Assembly (NCBI RefSeq): GCF_025460805.1
Contig: NZ_JAMXFJ010000002.1
Location: 73,490-137,489, forward strand
Reading direction: 5' to 3'
From: Microvirga sesbaniae
Lineage (GTDB): Bacteria; Pseudomonadota; Alphaproteobacteria; Rhizobiales; Beijerinckiaceae
DNA: 64,000 nt
The notes beneath the pieces are model-generated. The model was not told the DNA's origin and did no database searches. It saw only the letters and a program-made list of their open reading frames with translations. Each line of letters starts with the position of its first letter. Position 1 is the first letter of the stretch. Below, one piece after another: positions 21,420-30,847 of the stretch. A program made the position numbers and the translations under genes.

Positions 21420-21458
21420 GCATCGTTGGGCGCGGCCCCGGAGGGCCGCACGATGCGC
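21420..21458. repeat. Family A short repeat copy 5
   Basis: GCATCGTTGGGCGCGGCCCC with GAGGGCCGCACGATGCGC, ten bases beyond the rpsD stop. This is the short GCATCG/CGATGC form without the AAAAGTGG core. Confidence 0.7.
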
Positions 21459-21467
21459 CAACGCGGA

Positions 21468-22085
21468 TTAGCGCGAGTAGAACTCGATCACGAGGTTCGG
21501 TTCCATCTGGACCGGGTACGGCACTTCCGACAGGGTCGGGATGCGCGTCACGCGGGCCGTCATCTTGGAGTGATCGACCTCGATGTAGTCCGGGACGTCG
21601 CGCTCGGCGAGCTGGCTCGCCACGACGACGACTTCGAGCTGCTTGGACTTGTCCTTCACCTCGATCACGTCGCCGGCCTTCACCTGATAACTCGGGATGT
21701 TCACGCGGCGGCCGTTGACCTTCACGTGACCATGGTTGACGAACTGACGGGCGGCGAACGGGGTCGCGACGAACTTGGCGCGGTACACGACCGCGTCGAG
21801 ACGGCGCTCGAGCAGGCCGACCAGGTTCTCACCGGAATCGCCCTTCAGGCGGATCGCCTCCGCGTAGTAGCGGCGGAACTGCTTCTCGGTGATGTTGGCG
21901 TAGTAGCCCTTGAGCTTCTGCTTGGCGCGCAGCTGCGTGCCGAAGTCAGACATCTTGCCCTTGCGGCGCTGGCCGTGCTGGCCCGGACCATATTCGCGGC
22001 GGTTCACGGGGCTCTTCGGGCGGCCCCAGATATTCTGACCCATGCGGCGGTCAAGCTTGTGCTTGGCCTGAATGCGCTTCGACAT
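21468..22085 (-). CDS. rpsD: 30S ribosomal protein S4
   Basis: A 205-residue primary rRNA-binding protein of the small subunit; it nucleates 16S assembly and can repress its own operon. It starts [20 protein letters not shown], with the S4 RNA-binding domain [20 protein letters not shown] and [20 protein letters not shown]. The N-terminal zinc cysteines of some S4 proteins are absent, as is usual in this class. AGAGGAAC precedes the ATG. It stands alone, not in the alpha operon, as is normal in alphaproteobacteria. Confidence 0.97.
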   Translation of the reverse strand: MSKRIQAKHKLDRRMGQNIWGRPKSPVNRREYGPGQHGQRRKGKMSDFGTQLRAKQKLKGYYANITEKQFRRYYAEAIRLKGDSGENLVGLLERRLDAVVYRAKFVATPFAARQFVNHGHVKVNGRRVNIPSYQVKAGDVIEVKDKSKQLEVVVVASQLAERDVPDYIEVDHSKMTARVTRIPTLSEVPYPVQMEPNLVIEFYSR

Positions 22086-22302
22086 CGCTGTTCCTCTGTG
22101 TTGTCGAATTTGCGAGGAACGCGCCCTCCTCTTCCCTTCATGCCCGAGGCGGCCCAAGGGGCCGTCTCGAGGGACGGGACGACAGGCCGACCGGAGCCGG
22201 GCCACGGGAGCGTAAAAAGTTACGCGGCCCGTGAGGACCGCGTGAACGGGAGGCATTTAGGCGGAAACCGCCGGAAAGTCAACCGGAGACGAGACGGTCG
22301 TG

Positions 22303-23130
22303 TCAGCCCACGGGCAGCGGCATCTCTTCGATGGTCACCAGCGGCAGGCCCTTGCCCTGCAGAGCCCCACGCAGCGCCGTGCCGATCGCGGCACCGCTCG
22401 TGAACACGGCCAGGGTCTCGTTCTCGTCGGCCTCGTGGCCGGGCACCGGCCCGCCGATCAGCTGGGTCACCCGGCGGGCAATGGCCGGAGCCGGGTCGAT
22501 CCATGTCACCGGCCAGGGTGCCAGGGCTTCGAAGCGTTGGAGCAGCAGCGGATAATGGGTGCAGCTCAGCGCCACCACGTCGGTCCGGCCGCCCGGATCC
22601 TCCACGAAGCAGGGCCGCAGCTCTTCGAGCAGGTCCTCGTCCGGGACAGGGCTGCCGGCAAGCTCCGCCTCGGCGAAGCCGGCAAGGCGGCGCGAGCCCA
22701 CGAGGTTGACCTTGCAGCCGGCCGCATAGGTCTCGACAAGATCGCGGGTATAGTCCCGGGCCACCGTGCCGGGGGTGGCGAGAACCGACACATAGCCGGT
22801 CCGGGTCATCCGGGCCGCCGGCTTGATGGCCGGCACGGTGCCGACGAACGGGATGGAGAACCGTTCGCGGAGATGGGGAAGAACGACCGTCGACGCGGTG
22901 TTGCAGGCCACCACGGCGATATCGGGACTGTGAAGGGCGATCAGCCGTTCCATCACGGCCACGACCCGCTCGGCCAGAACCGCCTCGCTCAGGCGGCCGT
23001 AGGGAAACCCCGCATCGTCCGCCGCATAGACGAAGCGCGCGTCCGGTCGGGCCTTGAGCACCTCGGAGAAGACCGTGAGGCCGCCGAGGCCGGAATCGAA
23101 GACCAGGATGGTGGGGACGGGAGACGGCAT
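22303..23130 (-). CDS. murI: Glutamate racemase
   Basis: A 275-residue enzyme making D-glutamate for peptidoglycan. Both catalytic cysteines are present: VACNTASTVVLPHL and LSCTHYPLLLQ; VFDSGLGGLTVF and YAADDAGFPYGRL are the N-terminal signatures. I used ATG 23130; the ATG at 23175 adds 15 residues and has an AAGGG-like site, so it is a real alternative. A TATAAT sequence on the minus strand (23137-23142) just before ATG 23130 would imply a nearly leaderless message if used. Confidence 0.93.
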   Translation of the reverse strand: MPSPVPTILVFDSGLGGLTVFSEVLKARPDARFVYAADDAGFPYGRLSEAVLAERVVAVMERLIALHSPDIAVVACNTASTVVLPHLRERFSIPFVGTVPAIKPAARMTRTGYVSVLATPGTVARDYTRDLVETYAAGCKVNLVGSRRLAGFAEAELAGSPVPDEDLLEELRPCFVEDPGGRTDVVALSCTHYPLLLQRFEALAPWPVTWIDPAPAIARRVTQLIGGPVPGHEADENETLAVFTSGAAIGTALRGALQGKGLPLVTIEEMPLPVG

Positions 23131-23215
23131 GACGGCGGGATTATAGGTTGCCCCTGCCAGAAGATCGACACGCATGACTCAACCCTTACGAACGCAACGT
23201 GGTCAGAAGTGCTAG

Positions 23216-23346
23216 CGCATCGTGCGGAAAAGTGGACCCGGTTTTCGCTTGCGCGGCCCGCTGGGTCCGCTCCGAACGATGCGCCGCTTCAGGAAGTGAG
23301 CATCGGATCGGTCCCAAAAGTGGGTCCACTTTTCCCGTCCGATGCT
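23216..23346. repeat. Family A compound repeat copy 6
   Basis: GCGCATCGTGCGGAAAAGTGG to ACGATGCGC with core CCCGGTTTTCGC, then GAGCATCGGATCGGTCCC with CCCGTCCGATGCTC. The right edge forms the TAG stop of the hydrolase gene at 23347. Confidence 0.85.
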
Positions 23347-24522
23347 CTAGAGGCCCTGCTTGGATCCCGCAGCCGGGGTGTCGAGCCTGCGGCGCGGGCC
23401 GCGCTCCTCCTTCGCCTCCGGCGTCTCGCCTTTCGGCATCTGCGCCGACAGGCGCTTGACGGGCCAGCCGTCGCTCCAAGTGCTCATGTCGACGAATTTG
23501 GGGTCCCGCAGGAGCGCGCTCGCGTCCCTGCCGGCGAAGGCTGCCTCGGAGGCGATATCGAAGGTCTTCCAGAAGGCGAGGAAATCGAGGGTATCGGTGC
23601 CGTTGGTGCCGAGCTGCTGGGTCAGGATGGTCTGCGGCCCGCTGAGCGCCATGTCGGCGCTCCAGCGCCAGGTGTTCCGCTGCTTGGGATCGCGAGGCGG
23701 ATCCGGGGGCAGCTTGATGGCGGAGGCGTCGTAATCGGCCTTGGGAGATCCGGGCGATGCCAGCGTCGCCGTCAGGGCCGGAAAGCCGTGGTCGTCGGAT
23801 GACGCCCGCATGAACAGCTTGCGGGTCGAGGGAACGGCGCTCGCCTGCTGGAGCATCAGGCGGGAGGCGCGGTCGCTCGGCAGGTAATCCCGATCGCCGC
23901 TCATGGCGATGAGCAGGGTCGACGGATCGACGGTCGAGAGGTCCCGCAGCAGGATCCCGCGCTCCTTCTCGTTGGACGCGATGCCGCCCGGCATCAGGCC
24001 GAAGATCAGCTTCGGTGCCGGAACCTTGCCGGCGCCTGCTCCCGCGGCGATGTTGAGCGCGATCGGCATCCCGGCGGAATGGCCAATGAGGGCCAGCCGG
24101 TTCCTGTCCGGCTTGGCGTTCGGGTCGTTCTCCAGTTCCGCGAGAGCGTTCTGGATCAGGTCTTCGGCCAGGTTCGAGGCGTCGGCCGGCCGGGATCGGT
24201 TCACGTCCTGGAACCGGGGAAACAGAACGAGGTGGCCCTTGCGCGCCAAGTGCTCGATCCAGCCCCCGTAGAGCCCCGGATTCACGGCTCCCCAGGAATG
24301 CAGGAACACCACGACGGGGCGCGGCTTCGCCGGCGTGTCGGCGCCGTGGAAGACGAACGTCCCGCTGCTCGCCGTCCCGAGCGCCCGCTTGACGATCTCG
24401 GTCGAGCTGTAGTCGCGCCCGCCCGGCCCCCGCTCGGGCTGCGGCGGCGGCGTCGCCGCGTGAGCCCATGGACCCGCGACCGAGACGCCAAGGAGCAGAA
24501 CAGGCAGCAGGGAGCGGCGCAT
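23347..24522 (-). CDS. Secreted alpha/beta hydrolase
   Basis: A 391-residue exported protein. A 22-residue signal peptide ends PWAHA before TPPPQPERGP. The hydrolase core shows VVVFLHSWGAVNPGLYGGWI (oxyanion region) and the nucleophile elbow LALIGHSAG with S149; SDDHGFPALT probably holds the catalytic histidine. The long C-terminal part (AFWKTFDIASEAAFAGRDAS onward) resembles that of dienelactone-hydrolase-like secreted enzymes. Substrate unknown. ATG 24522 was chosen because it starts exactly at the signal peptide. Confidence 0.75.
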   Translation of the reverse strand: MRRSLLPVLLLGVSVAGPWAHAATPPPQPERGPGGRDYSSTEIVKRALGTASSGTFVFHGADTPAKPRPVVVFLHSWGAVNPGLYGGWIEHLARKGHLVLFPRFQDVNRSRPADASNLAEDLIQNALAELENDPNAKPDRNRLALIGHSAGMPIALNIAAGAGAGKVPAPKLIFGLMPGGIASNEKERGILLRDLSTVDPSTLLIAMSGDRDYLPSDRASRLMLQQASAVPSTRKLFMRASSDDHGFPALTATLASPGSPKADYDASAIKLPPDPPRDPKQRNTWRWSADMALSGPQTILTQQLGTNGTDTLDFLAFWKTFDIASEAAFAGRDASALLRDPKFVDMSTWSDGWPVKRLSAQMPKGETPEAKEERGPRRRLDTPAAGSKQGL

Positions 24523-24587
24523 CGTCGTCTCGAACTCTCTTCCCAACCGGGCAGATAGGGCCCTGTCTTTATAAAGCCACGATTTGC

Positions 24588-25334
24588 TTAAGGTTTTCTC
24601 AATCGTCTTCCTTCCGCAAGGGCACGAATCGCCCCACGCAAGGTGCGCACCTCCTGCTCGGTCATCTCGAGCCGGAGGAAGATGTCCCGCATGTTGCGGG
24701 TCATGGTCGGCTTCTTATCCTCGGGATAGAAGTTGACCGCGTCGAGCTCGGCCTCGACATAGTCGAAGAACGACGTGACCATCTCGCGATGGGCCGGCGG
24801 CGACTGCCGGCCCCCGTCGAAGGGCAGAGCCCCGCCGGTGGCGAGCTTGTACCATTCGTACGACACGAGAAGGACCGCCTGCGCAAGGTTGAGCGATGAG
24901 AATTTCGGGTCGACCGGGAAGGTGACGATCGCGTCGGCGAGCGACACCTCGTCGTTCTCGAGCCCCGTGCGCTCGCGTCCGAACAGGATGCCGATGCCCT
25001 GCCCGGCCGCGAGCCGCCTCTGCGCTTCCGTCATGGCGTCGTCCGGCGCGAAGACCCGCTTCATCTGCCCGCGCTCGCGGGCCGTGGTGGCGAAGACGAA
25101 GTTCAGGTCCGCTATGGCCTCGCGGACCGTGTCGTAGAGCCTTGCCCCCTCCAGCACATGGGTCGCGCCGGAAGCGGCGGAGTGGGCCCCCTTCTTGGGC
25201 CAGCCGTTCCGGGGAGACACGAGACGCAGCTCCGACAGCCCGAAATTGGCCATGGCACGGGCCACCATGCCGATGTTCTCGGCCAGCTGAGGCTCCACGA
25301 GGATGATGATGGGCTTCTGCGATGCATCGGTCAT
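24588..25334 (-). CDS. trmJ: tRNA/rRNA 2'-O-methyltransferase, TrmJ-like
   Basis: A 248-residue SpoU-class (SPOUT, trefoil-knot) RNA methyltransferase; TrmJ modifies position 32 of tRNAs. The three SpoU motifs are plain: ILVEPQLAENIGMVARAMANFG, GILFGRERTGLENDEV and SSLNLAQAVLLVSYEWYK. A C-terminal helical extension (FDYVEAELDAVNFY onward) matches TrmJ rather than TrmL. It starts 21 bases after the stop of the upstream esterase gene on the same strand, suggesting one transcript. Confidence 0.9.
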   Translation of the reverse strand: MTDASQKPIIILVEPQLAENIGMVARAMANFGLSELRLVSPRNGWPKKGAHSAASGATHVLEGARLYDTVREAIADLNFVFATTARERGQMKRVFAPDDAMTEAQRRLAAGQGIGILFGRERTGLENDEVSLADAIVTFPVDPKFSSLNLAQAVLLVSYEWYKLATGGALPFDGGRQSPPAHREMVTSFFDYVEAELDAVNFYPEDKKPTMTRNMRDIFLRLEMTEQEVRTLRGAIRALAEGRRLRKP

Positions 25335-25354
25335 GGGTCGGGTCGCGGATCGGA

Positions 25355-26251
25355 TCAGTTGGGGATGCCACGGTCGAGGGCTGCCCTCAGGCCCACATGG
25401 AACATGGAGCCGTGGTTCTCTCCGGGATAGGCACGCTGCGTTAAGACGATATCCGGCCTGGCAGCAAGCCTTTCGAGCATGTCGGCGCGCATCGCCCGCG
25501 CCTGGAGCATCCGCGCCTTCCGCCGTTCGTCGCCGCGCGGGTCCTGCGTCACATCGTAGAGAATGACCACGTCGGAGCGACCTGCGGCACGACGCGTGGA
25601 TGTCTCCTCCCTGCGCAGCATCAGGGGCGCATGCCACGACAGGGACGGGCTGATCGCATAGTAGGACCGGAAGAGGTCGGGATTCCTGAACAGGGCGTTG
25701 ATCACGAAGAGGCCGCCATAGGAATGGCCCCAAAGCGCGCGCCGCGCCGGATCGAGGGAGAAGTCCTTCGTCAGCTCAGGGAGCATCCGCTCGGCCACCA
25801 GGGCGAGGAAAATGTCCGCTCCTCCCACCTCCTCGGACGGGTCCGGATCGTCCGGACCGGCGCGGTCCTCCGGGGCCACGGGCGGCGTGTAGTCCTGCGT
25901 CCGGGTGTTCGCGTCGTGTGGCCCGCCGGTCTCGTAGCCGATGCCGATCAGGACGGTTCCCGGCACATGATCGAGATCCGCCTGACGGAGATCGTCGAAA
26001 GCCGCATTGCCGTCGAGCATGACGATTGCCGGCCAGCCCCCGGAAGGGGGATCGCCGAGCGGAACCGCGACGAACACCTGATAGTGACGCAGGCCGTCGA
26101 CGGAATCGAAGTGCCTTTGCGCAAAGCGGTGGGTCGGAGACGGGGCCTCCCAGAGCGCGGTGCGGGAGCGAAGCCGCCGGTCCGGCTGAGCATGAAGAGC
26201 GGACAGTCCGGCGATGAAGGAGGCCGCGGCAAGGAAGCTTCGTCTGTGCAT
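25355..26251 (-). CDS. Exported esterase (siderophore-esterase/Fes-like alpha/beta hydrolase)
   Basis: A 298-residue exported hydrolase with a twin-arginine-like N-terminus (MHRRSFLAAASFIAGLSALHA). The nucleophile elbow is ALWGHSYGGLFV (S177) and the C-terminal GENHGSMFH holds the likely catalytic histidine, as in IroE/BesA-type trilactone siderophore esterases. No siderophore genes lie nearby, so a general esterase role cannot be excluded. It is upstream of trmJ in the same orientation. Confidence 0.78.
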   Translation of the reverse strand: MHRRSFLAAASFIAGLSALHAQPDRRLRSRTALWEAPSPTHRFAQRHFDSVDGLRHYQVFVAVPLGDPPSGGWPAIVMLDGNAAFDDLRQADLDHVPGTVLIGIGYETGGPHDANTRTQDYTPPVAPEDRAGPDDPDPSEEVGGADIFLALVAERMLPELTKDFSLDPARRALWGHSYGGLFVINALFRNPDLFRSYYAISPSLSWHAPLMLRREETSTRRAAGRSDVVILYDVTQDPRGDERRKARMLQARAMRADMLERLAARPDIVLTQRAYPGENHGSMFHVGLRAALDRGIPN

Positions 26252-26415
26252 GATCGGACCGGCACACGCGATGGGAACTCCCGGTCGGTTTACGCCACCC
26301 TGGGCTGTTTGTCTCCACGCCAGGGCCGGCCGAGGGAAGAAACCGATGCCCCGCCCGGGATGCGGCCTTCCGGGCCGGCGCTCCTGCGATCACCCTCCGC
26401 CCGAGGCCCCATAGG

Positions 26416-26443
26416 AAAACCCCTCCGGGCATGCCCGGAGGGG
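26416..26443 (-). terminator. Rho-independent terminator of the small lipoprotein gene
   Basis: Read on the minus strand: CCCCTCCGGGC/GCCCGGAGGGG stem (26433-26443 with 26420-26430) then TTTT. It lies 33 bases past the lipoprotein stop. Confidence 0.85.
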
Positions 26444-26476
26444 TCTGTCGTCCGTGATCGCCCGACGATCGGCGTC

Positions 26477-26764
26477 TTACCAGCAGCCCCAGCCGCAATA
26501 GTAGTGCGGACGGGCGGCGGCCGCTCCGATGGCGGCTCCGCCGACCACGCCGACCGCGGTCCCGACGGCCACCTCGCTTGCGGCCGCGTTCGATTGCGCG
26601 ACGTTGTTGCGGTAGTTCGCATTCCGGCAGCGCTCGAAGGTTTTCGTGCCCGGCTTCAGGCCCGATTCCATGCAAACCGAATCGGCATTGGCCATGGATT
26701 GCTCGGCCGTCTGGCAGCCCGCCAGAATCAAGGTGGCGGCTCCAAGAATGATAGCAAGACGCAT
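26477..26764 (-). CDS. Small glycine-zipper lipoprotein
   Basis: A 95-residue protein with a lipobox, LILAGC (C17), so it is lipidated. The mature part has a Cys pair (VCMESGL, ERCRNANYR), then an Ala/Gly-rich hydrophobic segment VAVGTAVGVVGGAAIGAAAA of glycine-zipper type, and ends HYYCGWGCW with two more cysteines. Such proteins sit in the outer membrane; no function is known. AAGGGAGC supports ATG 26764 over the ATG eight codons upstream. Confidence 0.78.
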   Translation of the reverse strand: MRLAIILGAATLILAGCQTAEQSMANADSVCMESGLKPGTKTFERCRNANYRNNVAQSNAAASEVAVGTAVGVVGGAAIGAAAARPHYYCGWGCW

Positions 26765-27020
26765 GTCAGCTCCCTTTGTGTACAACAATAATCCCTCCGG
26801 CAGCGTCCTCGACCCGAGCGCCTCGGATCGGGTGCCTCTGAGGAGACCGCCGGAACGAAGGGATCTGAACTACGGATAAGCTTGGCCTTCCGTGCGGCAG
26901 CACACGTGCTGCGGTGAATTTTCCCCCGAGGGGAACTCAGACCCGTGGATATCCCTTATTTCCTGCAATCTTAACGTCATAATATCACGTCTCTCCCCCA
27001 ACGTCACGGAGTATCTTGTG

Positions 27021-27401
27021 ATGATGTTGCCCATCGTTGCGCTGAGCCTTTGCCTGGATCTGGGGCTTGTCCTTCCCGCTCATGCCCTCTCCGCGACAGG
27101 AGCCACGCCAGCCGCGTCTTCGATGGTCCATGGGAACTGGTGCGGGGCGGGCGACGCAAACCGGGCCGCTCCCATCGACGCGCTGGACCCGGCCTGCCGG
27201 GCTCACGACCTCTGTTATGAACAGGTCGGTCGCAGCGCCTGTCCCTGTGACCGGGCCCTCGTCAGGGCGACCGCGGCTCTCGTGAGAAGCCGGACAGTCC
27301 CGGAGACGATCCGGAGCAAGGCGGCCACCGTGAACTCGCTCTTCAGCGCGGCCGCATGCGTCGAGGCCCCGAAAATGCCGCAACAGGTCCGAAAGCGCTG
27401 A
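27021..27401 (+). CDS. Secreted phospholipase A2-like protein
   Basis: A 126-residue protein with a signal peptide ([22 protein letters not shown]) and a phospholipase A2 motif: a calcium-loop-like GNWCGAGD (38-45) and the catalytic-helix signature [10 protein letters not shown] with H62 and D63, plus six cysteines in the mature chain for disulfides. PLA2 cleaves the sn-2 acyl chain of phospholipids; few bacterial examples have been studied. The start ATG 27021 has CGGAG upstream; the preceding codon triplet GTG and a second ATG follow closely. The region upstream is AT-richer than its surroundings. Confidence 0.7.
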   Translation: MMLPIVALSLCLDLGLVLPAHALSATGATPAASSMVHGNWCGAGDANRAAPIDALDPACRAHDLCYEQVGRSACPCDRALVRATAALVRSRTVPETIRSKAATVNSLFSAAACVEAPKMPQQVRKR

Positions 27402-27511
27402 ATTCCTGCCCTGCCCCCACCTTCCCCCCTGGCCTCAACCGCGCTATAGCCCCGGCAACCATCCTGCCGGACGGCAGGCATGTTCCAGCTCTTCAAGCGC
27501 AAGGTGAGATC

Positions 27512-28726
27512 ATGGCGAAGATCAAGGTTGCCAATCCGGTCGTCGAACTCGACGGCGACGAGATGACCCGCATTATCTGGCACTTCATCAAAGAGAAGCT
27601 GATCCACCCTTATCTCGATATCGACCTGAAGTACTACGATCTCAGCGTCGAGCACCGCGACGCCACCAACGACAAGGTCACCGTCGAGGCCGCCGAGGCG
27701 ATCAAGAAGTACGGCGTCGGCGTGAAGTGCGCCACCATCACGCCGGACGAGGCCCGGGTGAAGGAGTTCAACCTGAAGGAAATGTGGAAGTCGCCCAACG
27801 GCACGATCCGCAACATCCTCGGCGGCGTGATCTTCCGCGAGCCCATCATCTGCAAGAACGTGCCGCGCCTCGTGCCCGGCTGGACCCAGCCGATCATCGT
27901 GGGCCGCCACGCCTTCGGCGACCAGTACCGCGCGACGGACTTCAAGATCCCCGGCAAGGGCCGCCTGACCATCAAGTTCGAGGGCGAGGACGGCACCGTC
28001 ATCGAGAAGGAAGTCTTCAAGTTCCCGGATGCCGGCGTCGCCATGGCGATGTACAACCTGGACGACTCGATCCGCGAGTTCGCCCGCGCGTCGATGAACT
28101 ACGGCCTGATGCGCAAGTACCCAGTCTACCTCTCCACGAAGAACACGATCCTCAAGGCCTATGACGGCCGCTTCAAGGACATCTTCGAAGAGATCTACCA
28201 GAACGAGTTCAAGGCGAAGTTCGACGCCGCCGGCATCACCTACGAGCACCGCCTCATCGACGACATGGTCGCGTCGGCCCTCAAGTGGTCGGGCGGCTAT
28301 GTGTGGGCCTGTAAGAACTACGACGGCGACGTGCAGTCCGACACGGTCGCGCAGGGCTTCGGCTCGCTCGGCCTGATGACCTCCGTGCTGATGACGCCGG
28401 ACGGCCAGACGGTCGAGGCGGAAGCCGCCCACGGCACCGTGACCCGCCACTACCGCGAGCACCAGAAGGGCAAGGAGACCTCGACGAACTCCATCGCGTC
28501 GATCTTCGCCTGGACCCGTGGCCTCGCCCACCGCGCCAAGCTCGACGACAATGCGGAGCTCGCCCGGTTTGCCGCGACCCTCGAGAAGGTCTGCGTGGAC
28601 ACGGTCGAGGCCGGCTACATGACCAAGGACCTCGCCCTCCTGGTCGGCGCCGAGCAGAAGTGGCTCTCCACCACCGGCTTCCTCGACAAGATCGACGAGA
28701 ACCTCAAGAAGGCGATGGCGGCCTGA
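27512..28726 (+). CDS. icd: NADP-dependent isocitrate dehydrogenase (eukaryote-like type)
   Basis: A 404-residue TCA-cycle enzyme oxidising isocitrate to 2-oxoglutarate with NADP. It belongs to the homodimeric class shared by mitochondria and alphaproteobacteria, not the Escherichia type: [56 protein letters not shown] and the [19 protein letters not shown] metal/substrate motif. Codon use is strongly biased, as for a highly expressed gene. AAGGTGAG precedes the ATG; a terminator follows. Confidence 0.96.
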   Translation: MAKIKVANPVVELDGDEMTRIIWHFIKEKLIHPYLDIDLKYYDLSVEHRDATNDKVTVEAAEAIKKYGVGVKCATITPDEARVKEFNLKEMWKSPNGTIRNILGGVIFREPIICKNVPRLVPGWTQPIIVGRHAFGDQYRATDFKIPGKGRLTIKFEGEDGTVIEKEVFKFPDAGVAMAMYNLDDSIREFARASMNYGLMRKYPVYLSTKNTILKAYDGRFKDIFEEIYQNEFKAKFDAAGITYEHRLIDDMVASALKWSGGYVWACKNYDGDVQSDTVAQGFGSLGLMTSVLMTPDGQTVEAEAAHGTVTRHYREHQKGKETSTNSIASIFAWTRGLAHRAKLDDNAELARFAATLEKVCVDTVEAGYMTKDLALLVGAEQKWLSTTGFLDKIDENLKKAMAA

Positions 28727-28756
28727 TCGGCGCCGCACCTCCTTGAGACGACAGAG

Positions 28757-28782
28757 AGCCCGGCCTCAGCGCCGGGCTTTTT
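28757..28782 (+). terminator. Rho-independent terminator of icd
   Basis: AGCCCGGC/GCCGGGCT stem (28757-28764, 28771-28778), loop CTCAGC, then a T-run. Confidence 0.88.
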
Positions 28783-28846
28783 GCTGTCTCGACCCTAACC
28801 GGATCGGATCTCGACAACATCGGGTTATGGTATCAGCACTCCTTTC

Positions 28847-29776
28847 TCACGGTGCGATCACGGTCAGCGGATGCTCGCCCAGCCCGATCTCGAGCGGGAG
28901 GCCCCCGCCGGGATCTCCGTCGAGCTGGGTCGGATCCCCATCAGGGCCGTCGATGCGGATCGCCCTGGCCGTCACCGTCCGGTAGCCGGGCATCCGGTCG
29001 AGATGCCCTGCGACCATGCCGATGACGTAGACGAGCGTGCTGAACCGCCCGCCGCGCAGGAAGAGGCAGACCTGGAGTTCCGGCCTCCCGATGGCGGCCT
29101 GTGGGGCGAGCTGAAATTCGCCGCCATAGAGCCGGCTCTTGGTCACGATGACGGAACTTGCCTCCACCACCTCCGACCGATCGATCTCCACGCGATAGCG
29201 GCGCGGCACGTTGGCCACGAGCTCGCGCAGTCCTTGCACGACATAGGCCAGCTTGCCGATCCTCTTCTTCAGGCGAAGGCTGGTGCGGCTGACGATATGC
29301 GCATCCATGCCGACACCGCACATGAGCGAGAAGTGGCGCCCATTCGCACGGCCGACATAGATGTTTCGCGTCTCCCCGCGGGCGAGCAGCTGTGCCAGCG
29401 CCTCCGCCTGTTGTGGAATGCCCAGATCGCGCGACAGAACATTGGTGGTGCCGATCGGGATGATCCCGAGCGCCGGCGACGACGACGGCTCCCGCGCCAT
29501 CAGGCCGTTGATTGCCTCGTTGATCGTCCCGTCGCCGCCCGCCACCACGACGGCGCCGATGTCGGGACCGCACTCCCGGGCCACGCGCTCCGCATCGCCG
29601 GCACTTGCGGTCTCCCGCAACGCGACCTCGCTCCCCTGTCTCTCCAGCCCGTCGAGGACGGCCGCGAGGCGCCGGCGCCGGCGCCGCCCGGCAGCCGGAT
29701 TGAAGATCACGAGCAGCCGTCGGGCCGGTGAAGCGCAGCGCTCCGAGGCTGCCGCGGAATCCCTTGTCCAGATCAT
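28847..29776 (-). CDS. Diacylglycerol kinase-family lipid kinase (YegS-like)
   Basis: A 309-residue protein with the DAGK catalytic domain: ARRLLVIFNPAAGRRRRRR at the start and the nucleotide-binding GAVVVAGGDGTINEAINGL (G80-T84), then GIIPIGTTNVLSRDLGIP. The C-terminal half has the beta-sandwich with SRLYGGEFQLAPQA. It phosphorylates a lipid hydroxyl group; the exact lipid (diacylglycerol, sphingoid or phosphatidylglycerol) cannot be told. A basic frame upstream ends in ATGA overlap with its start codon. Confidence 0.85.
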   Translation of the reverse strand: MIWTRDSAAASERCASPARRLLVIFNPAAGRRRRRRLAAVLDGLERQGSEVALRETASAGDAERVARECGPDIGAVVVAGGDGTINEAINGLMAREPSSSPALGIIPIGTTNVLSRDLGIPQQAEALAQLLARGETRNIYVGRANGRHFSLMCGVGMDAHIVSRTSLRLKKRIGKLAYVVQGLRELVANVPRRYRVEIDRSEVVEASSVIVTKSRLYGGEFQLAPQAAIGRPELQVCLFLRGGRFSTLVYVIGMVAGHLDRMPGYRTVTARAIRIDGPDGDPTQLDGDPGGGLPLEIGLGEHPLTVIAP

Positions 29777-30166
29777 TTCGGCGCCTTCGAAACGCTCGGT
29801 TGCCGGCGATGCCCGGCCGGTTCCTCGGCCTCCGGGCGACGGCGGCCCCGGTATGTCCCTCCAGGCCGCCGGTCGAGCGGTCGGACCGCGCTATTGAGCG
29901 ACCTACGGGACATATCATAAAGGCGCCCCCAGGTCAGTCCTGGGCCGCAGCGAGTTCGACGGCGGGATCGGGCCGAGCACGCCGACCCGGCAAGCAGTAC
30001 CAATCCCTTCGAGCGAGCGGCTTAACAGGTCGAACGAGAAACATTATAAGAGAGCGACTGCCCGCATCGCTCCACCCTGGTGCTGTTGCGTGCGTGCGGC
30101 AAAATGGCTAAGCCCTTGGCCCGGTGAGGGCCGCAATGCCCCGTCGTGGATCGGAAGCAGCATGCC
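29777..30166. other. Intergenic region between lipid kinase and LuxR-type regulator
   Basis: No firm gene. On the minus strand a basic 46-residue frame (ATG about 29910) ends in ATGA overlap with the kinase start. On the plus strand CATTATAAGAGAG around 30040-30052 looks like a -10 region for the regulator gene. Confidence 0.35.
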
Positions 30167-30847
30167 ATGCAGGTGAAAACGGTACTTCTGTGCAAGAGCT
30201 TCATGCTGCGTGTCGCTCTGGAACACATGCTGGCGGGAAGCGCTTTCGACGTTCAGAACGAGGCCGATGACGAGGGCGACCGGGACCGGCGCTCACAACG
30301 GAGCGGCGATCATCTGTTCATCCTGGATATTGCCCAGCCCCTCGACGAGACTCTAGCCGAAATCTCTAGTCTGAAGTCGCAGCATCCGGGCTCCCGCGTC
30401 GTCGTCGTGTCGGATTCCTTCGACGATGGCATCCTGGCGCGCCTGTGTGCCGACGGCGCGAACGGCTTCTGCCTGACATCCAGCAACGAAAGCGTCTTGG
30501 TCAAGGCACTGGAGTTGGTGATGCTCGGAGAAGTGTACTTTCCCTCGGCTTCCGTGCGGAATGTCCTGGACAAGACAGTGAATGCGGTCGCCTCGAGCCC
30601 GCCCACTCCACTCGGCGACCAAGGCCTCGTCGCCAGCGGCGCCCTCAAGGAGCAGCTGTCGAGCCGGGAGATCGAAATCCTCCGCTTCCTGATGAACGGG
30701 ACGAAGAACCGGGATATTGCCATCAGCCTCAACCTTTCGGAAGCGACGATCAAAGTCTATATCCAGGGTATCCTGAAGAAGATCGGCGCACAGAACCGCA
30801 CCCAGGCTGCCATGTGGGCGACGAGCGCACTCTTACCGAAAGCATAG
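30167..30847 (+). CDS. LuxR-family DNA-binding regulator with degenerate receiver domain
   Basis: A 226-residue NarL/FixJ-like protein. The N-terminal receiver-like domain (1-125) keeps D54 in FILDIAQ and VVVSDS but lacks the acidic pair after strand 1 (VLLCKSF) and the conserved lysine of strand 5 (GFCLTSS), so normal phosphorylation is doubtful. The C-terminal HTH (164-214) is intact: LSSREIEILRFLMNGTKNRD then SEATIKVYIQGILKKIGAQN. No sensor kinase is adjacent. ATG 30167 was chosen after GGAAG; a GTG at 30146 is possible. Confidence 0.85.
   Translation: MQVKTVLLCKSFMLRVALEHMLAGSAFDVQNEADDEGDRDRRSQRSGDHLFILDIAQPLDETLAEISSLKSQHPGSRVVVVSDSFDDGILARLCADGANGFCLTSSNESVLVKALELVMLGEVYFPSASVRNVLDKTVNAVASSPPTPLGDQGLVASGALKEQLSSREIEILRFLMNGTKNRDIAISLNLSEATIKVYIQGILKKIGAQNRTQAAMWATSALLPKA

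Noticed and set aside
23137..23142. TATAAT before murI as proof of a leaderless message
   Set aside because: A single -10-like hexamer without a good -35 is not enough; kept only as a note in the murI entry.
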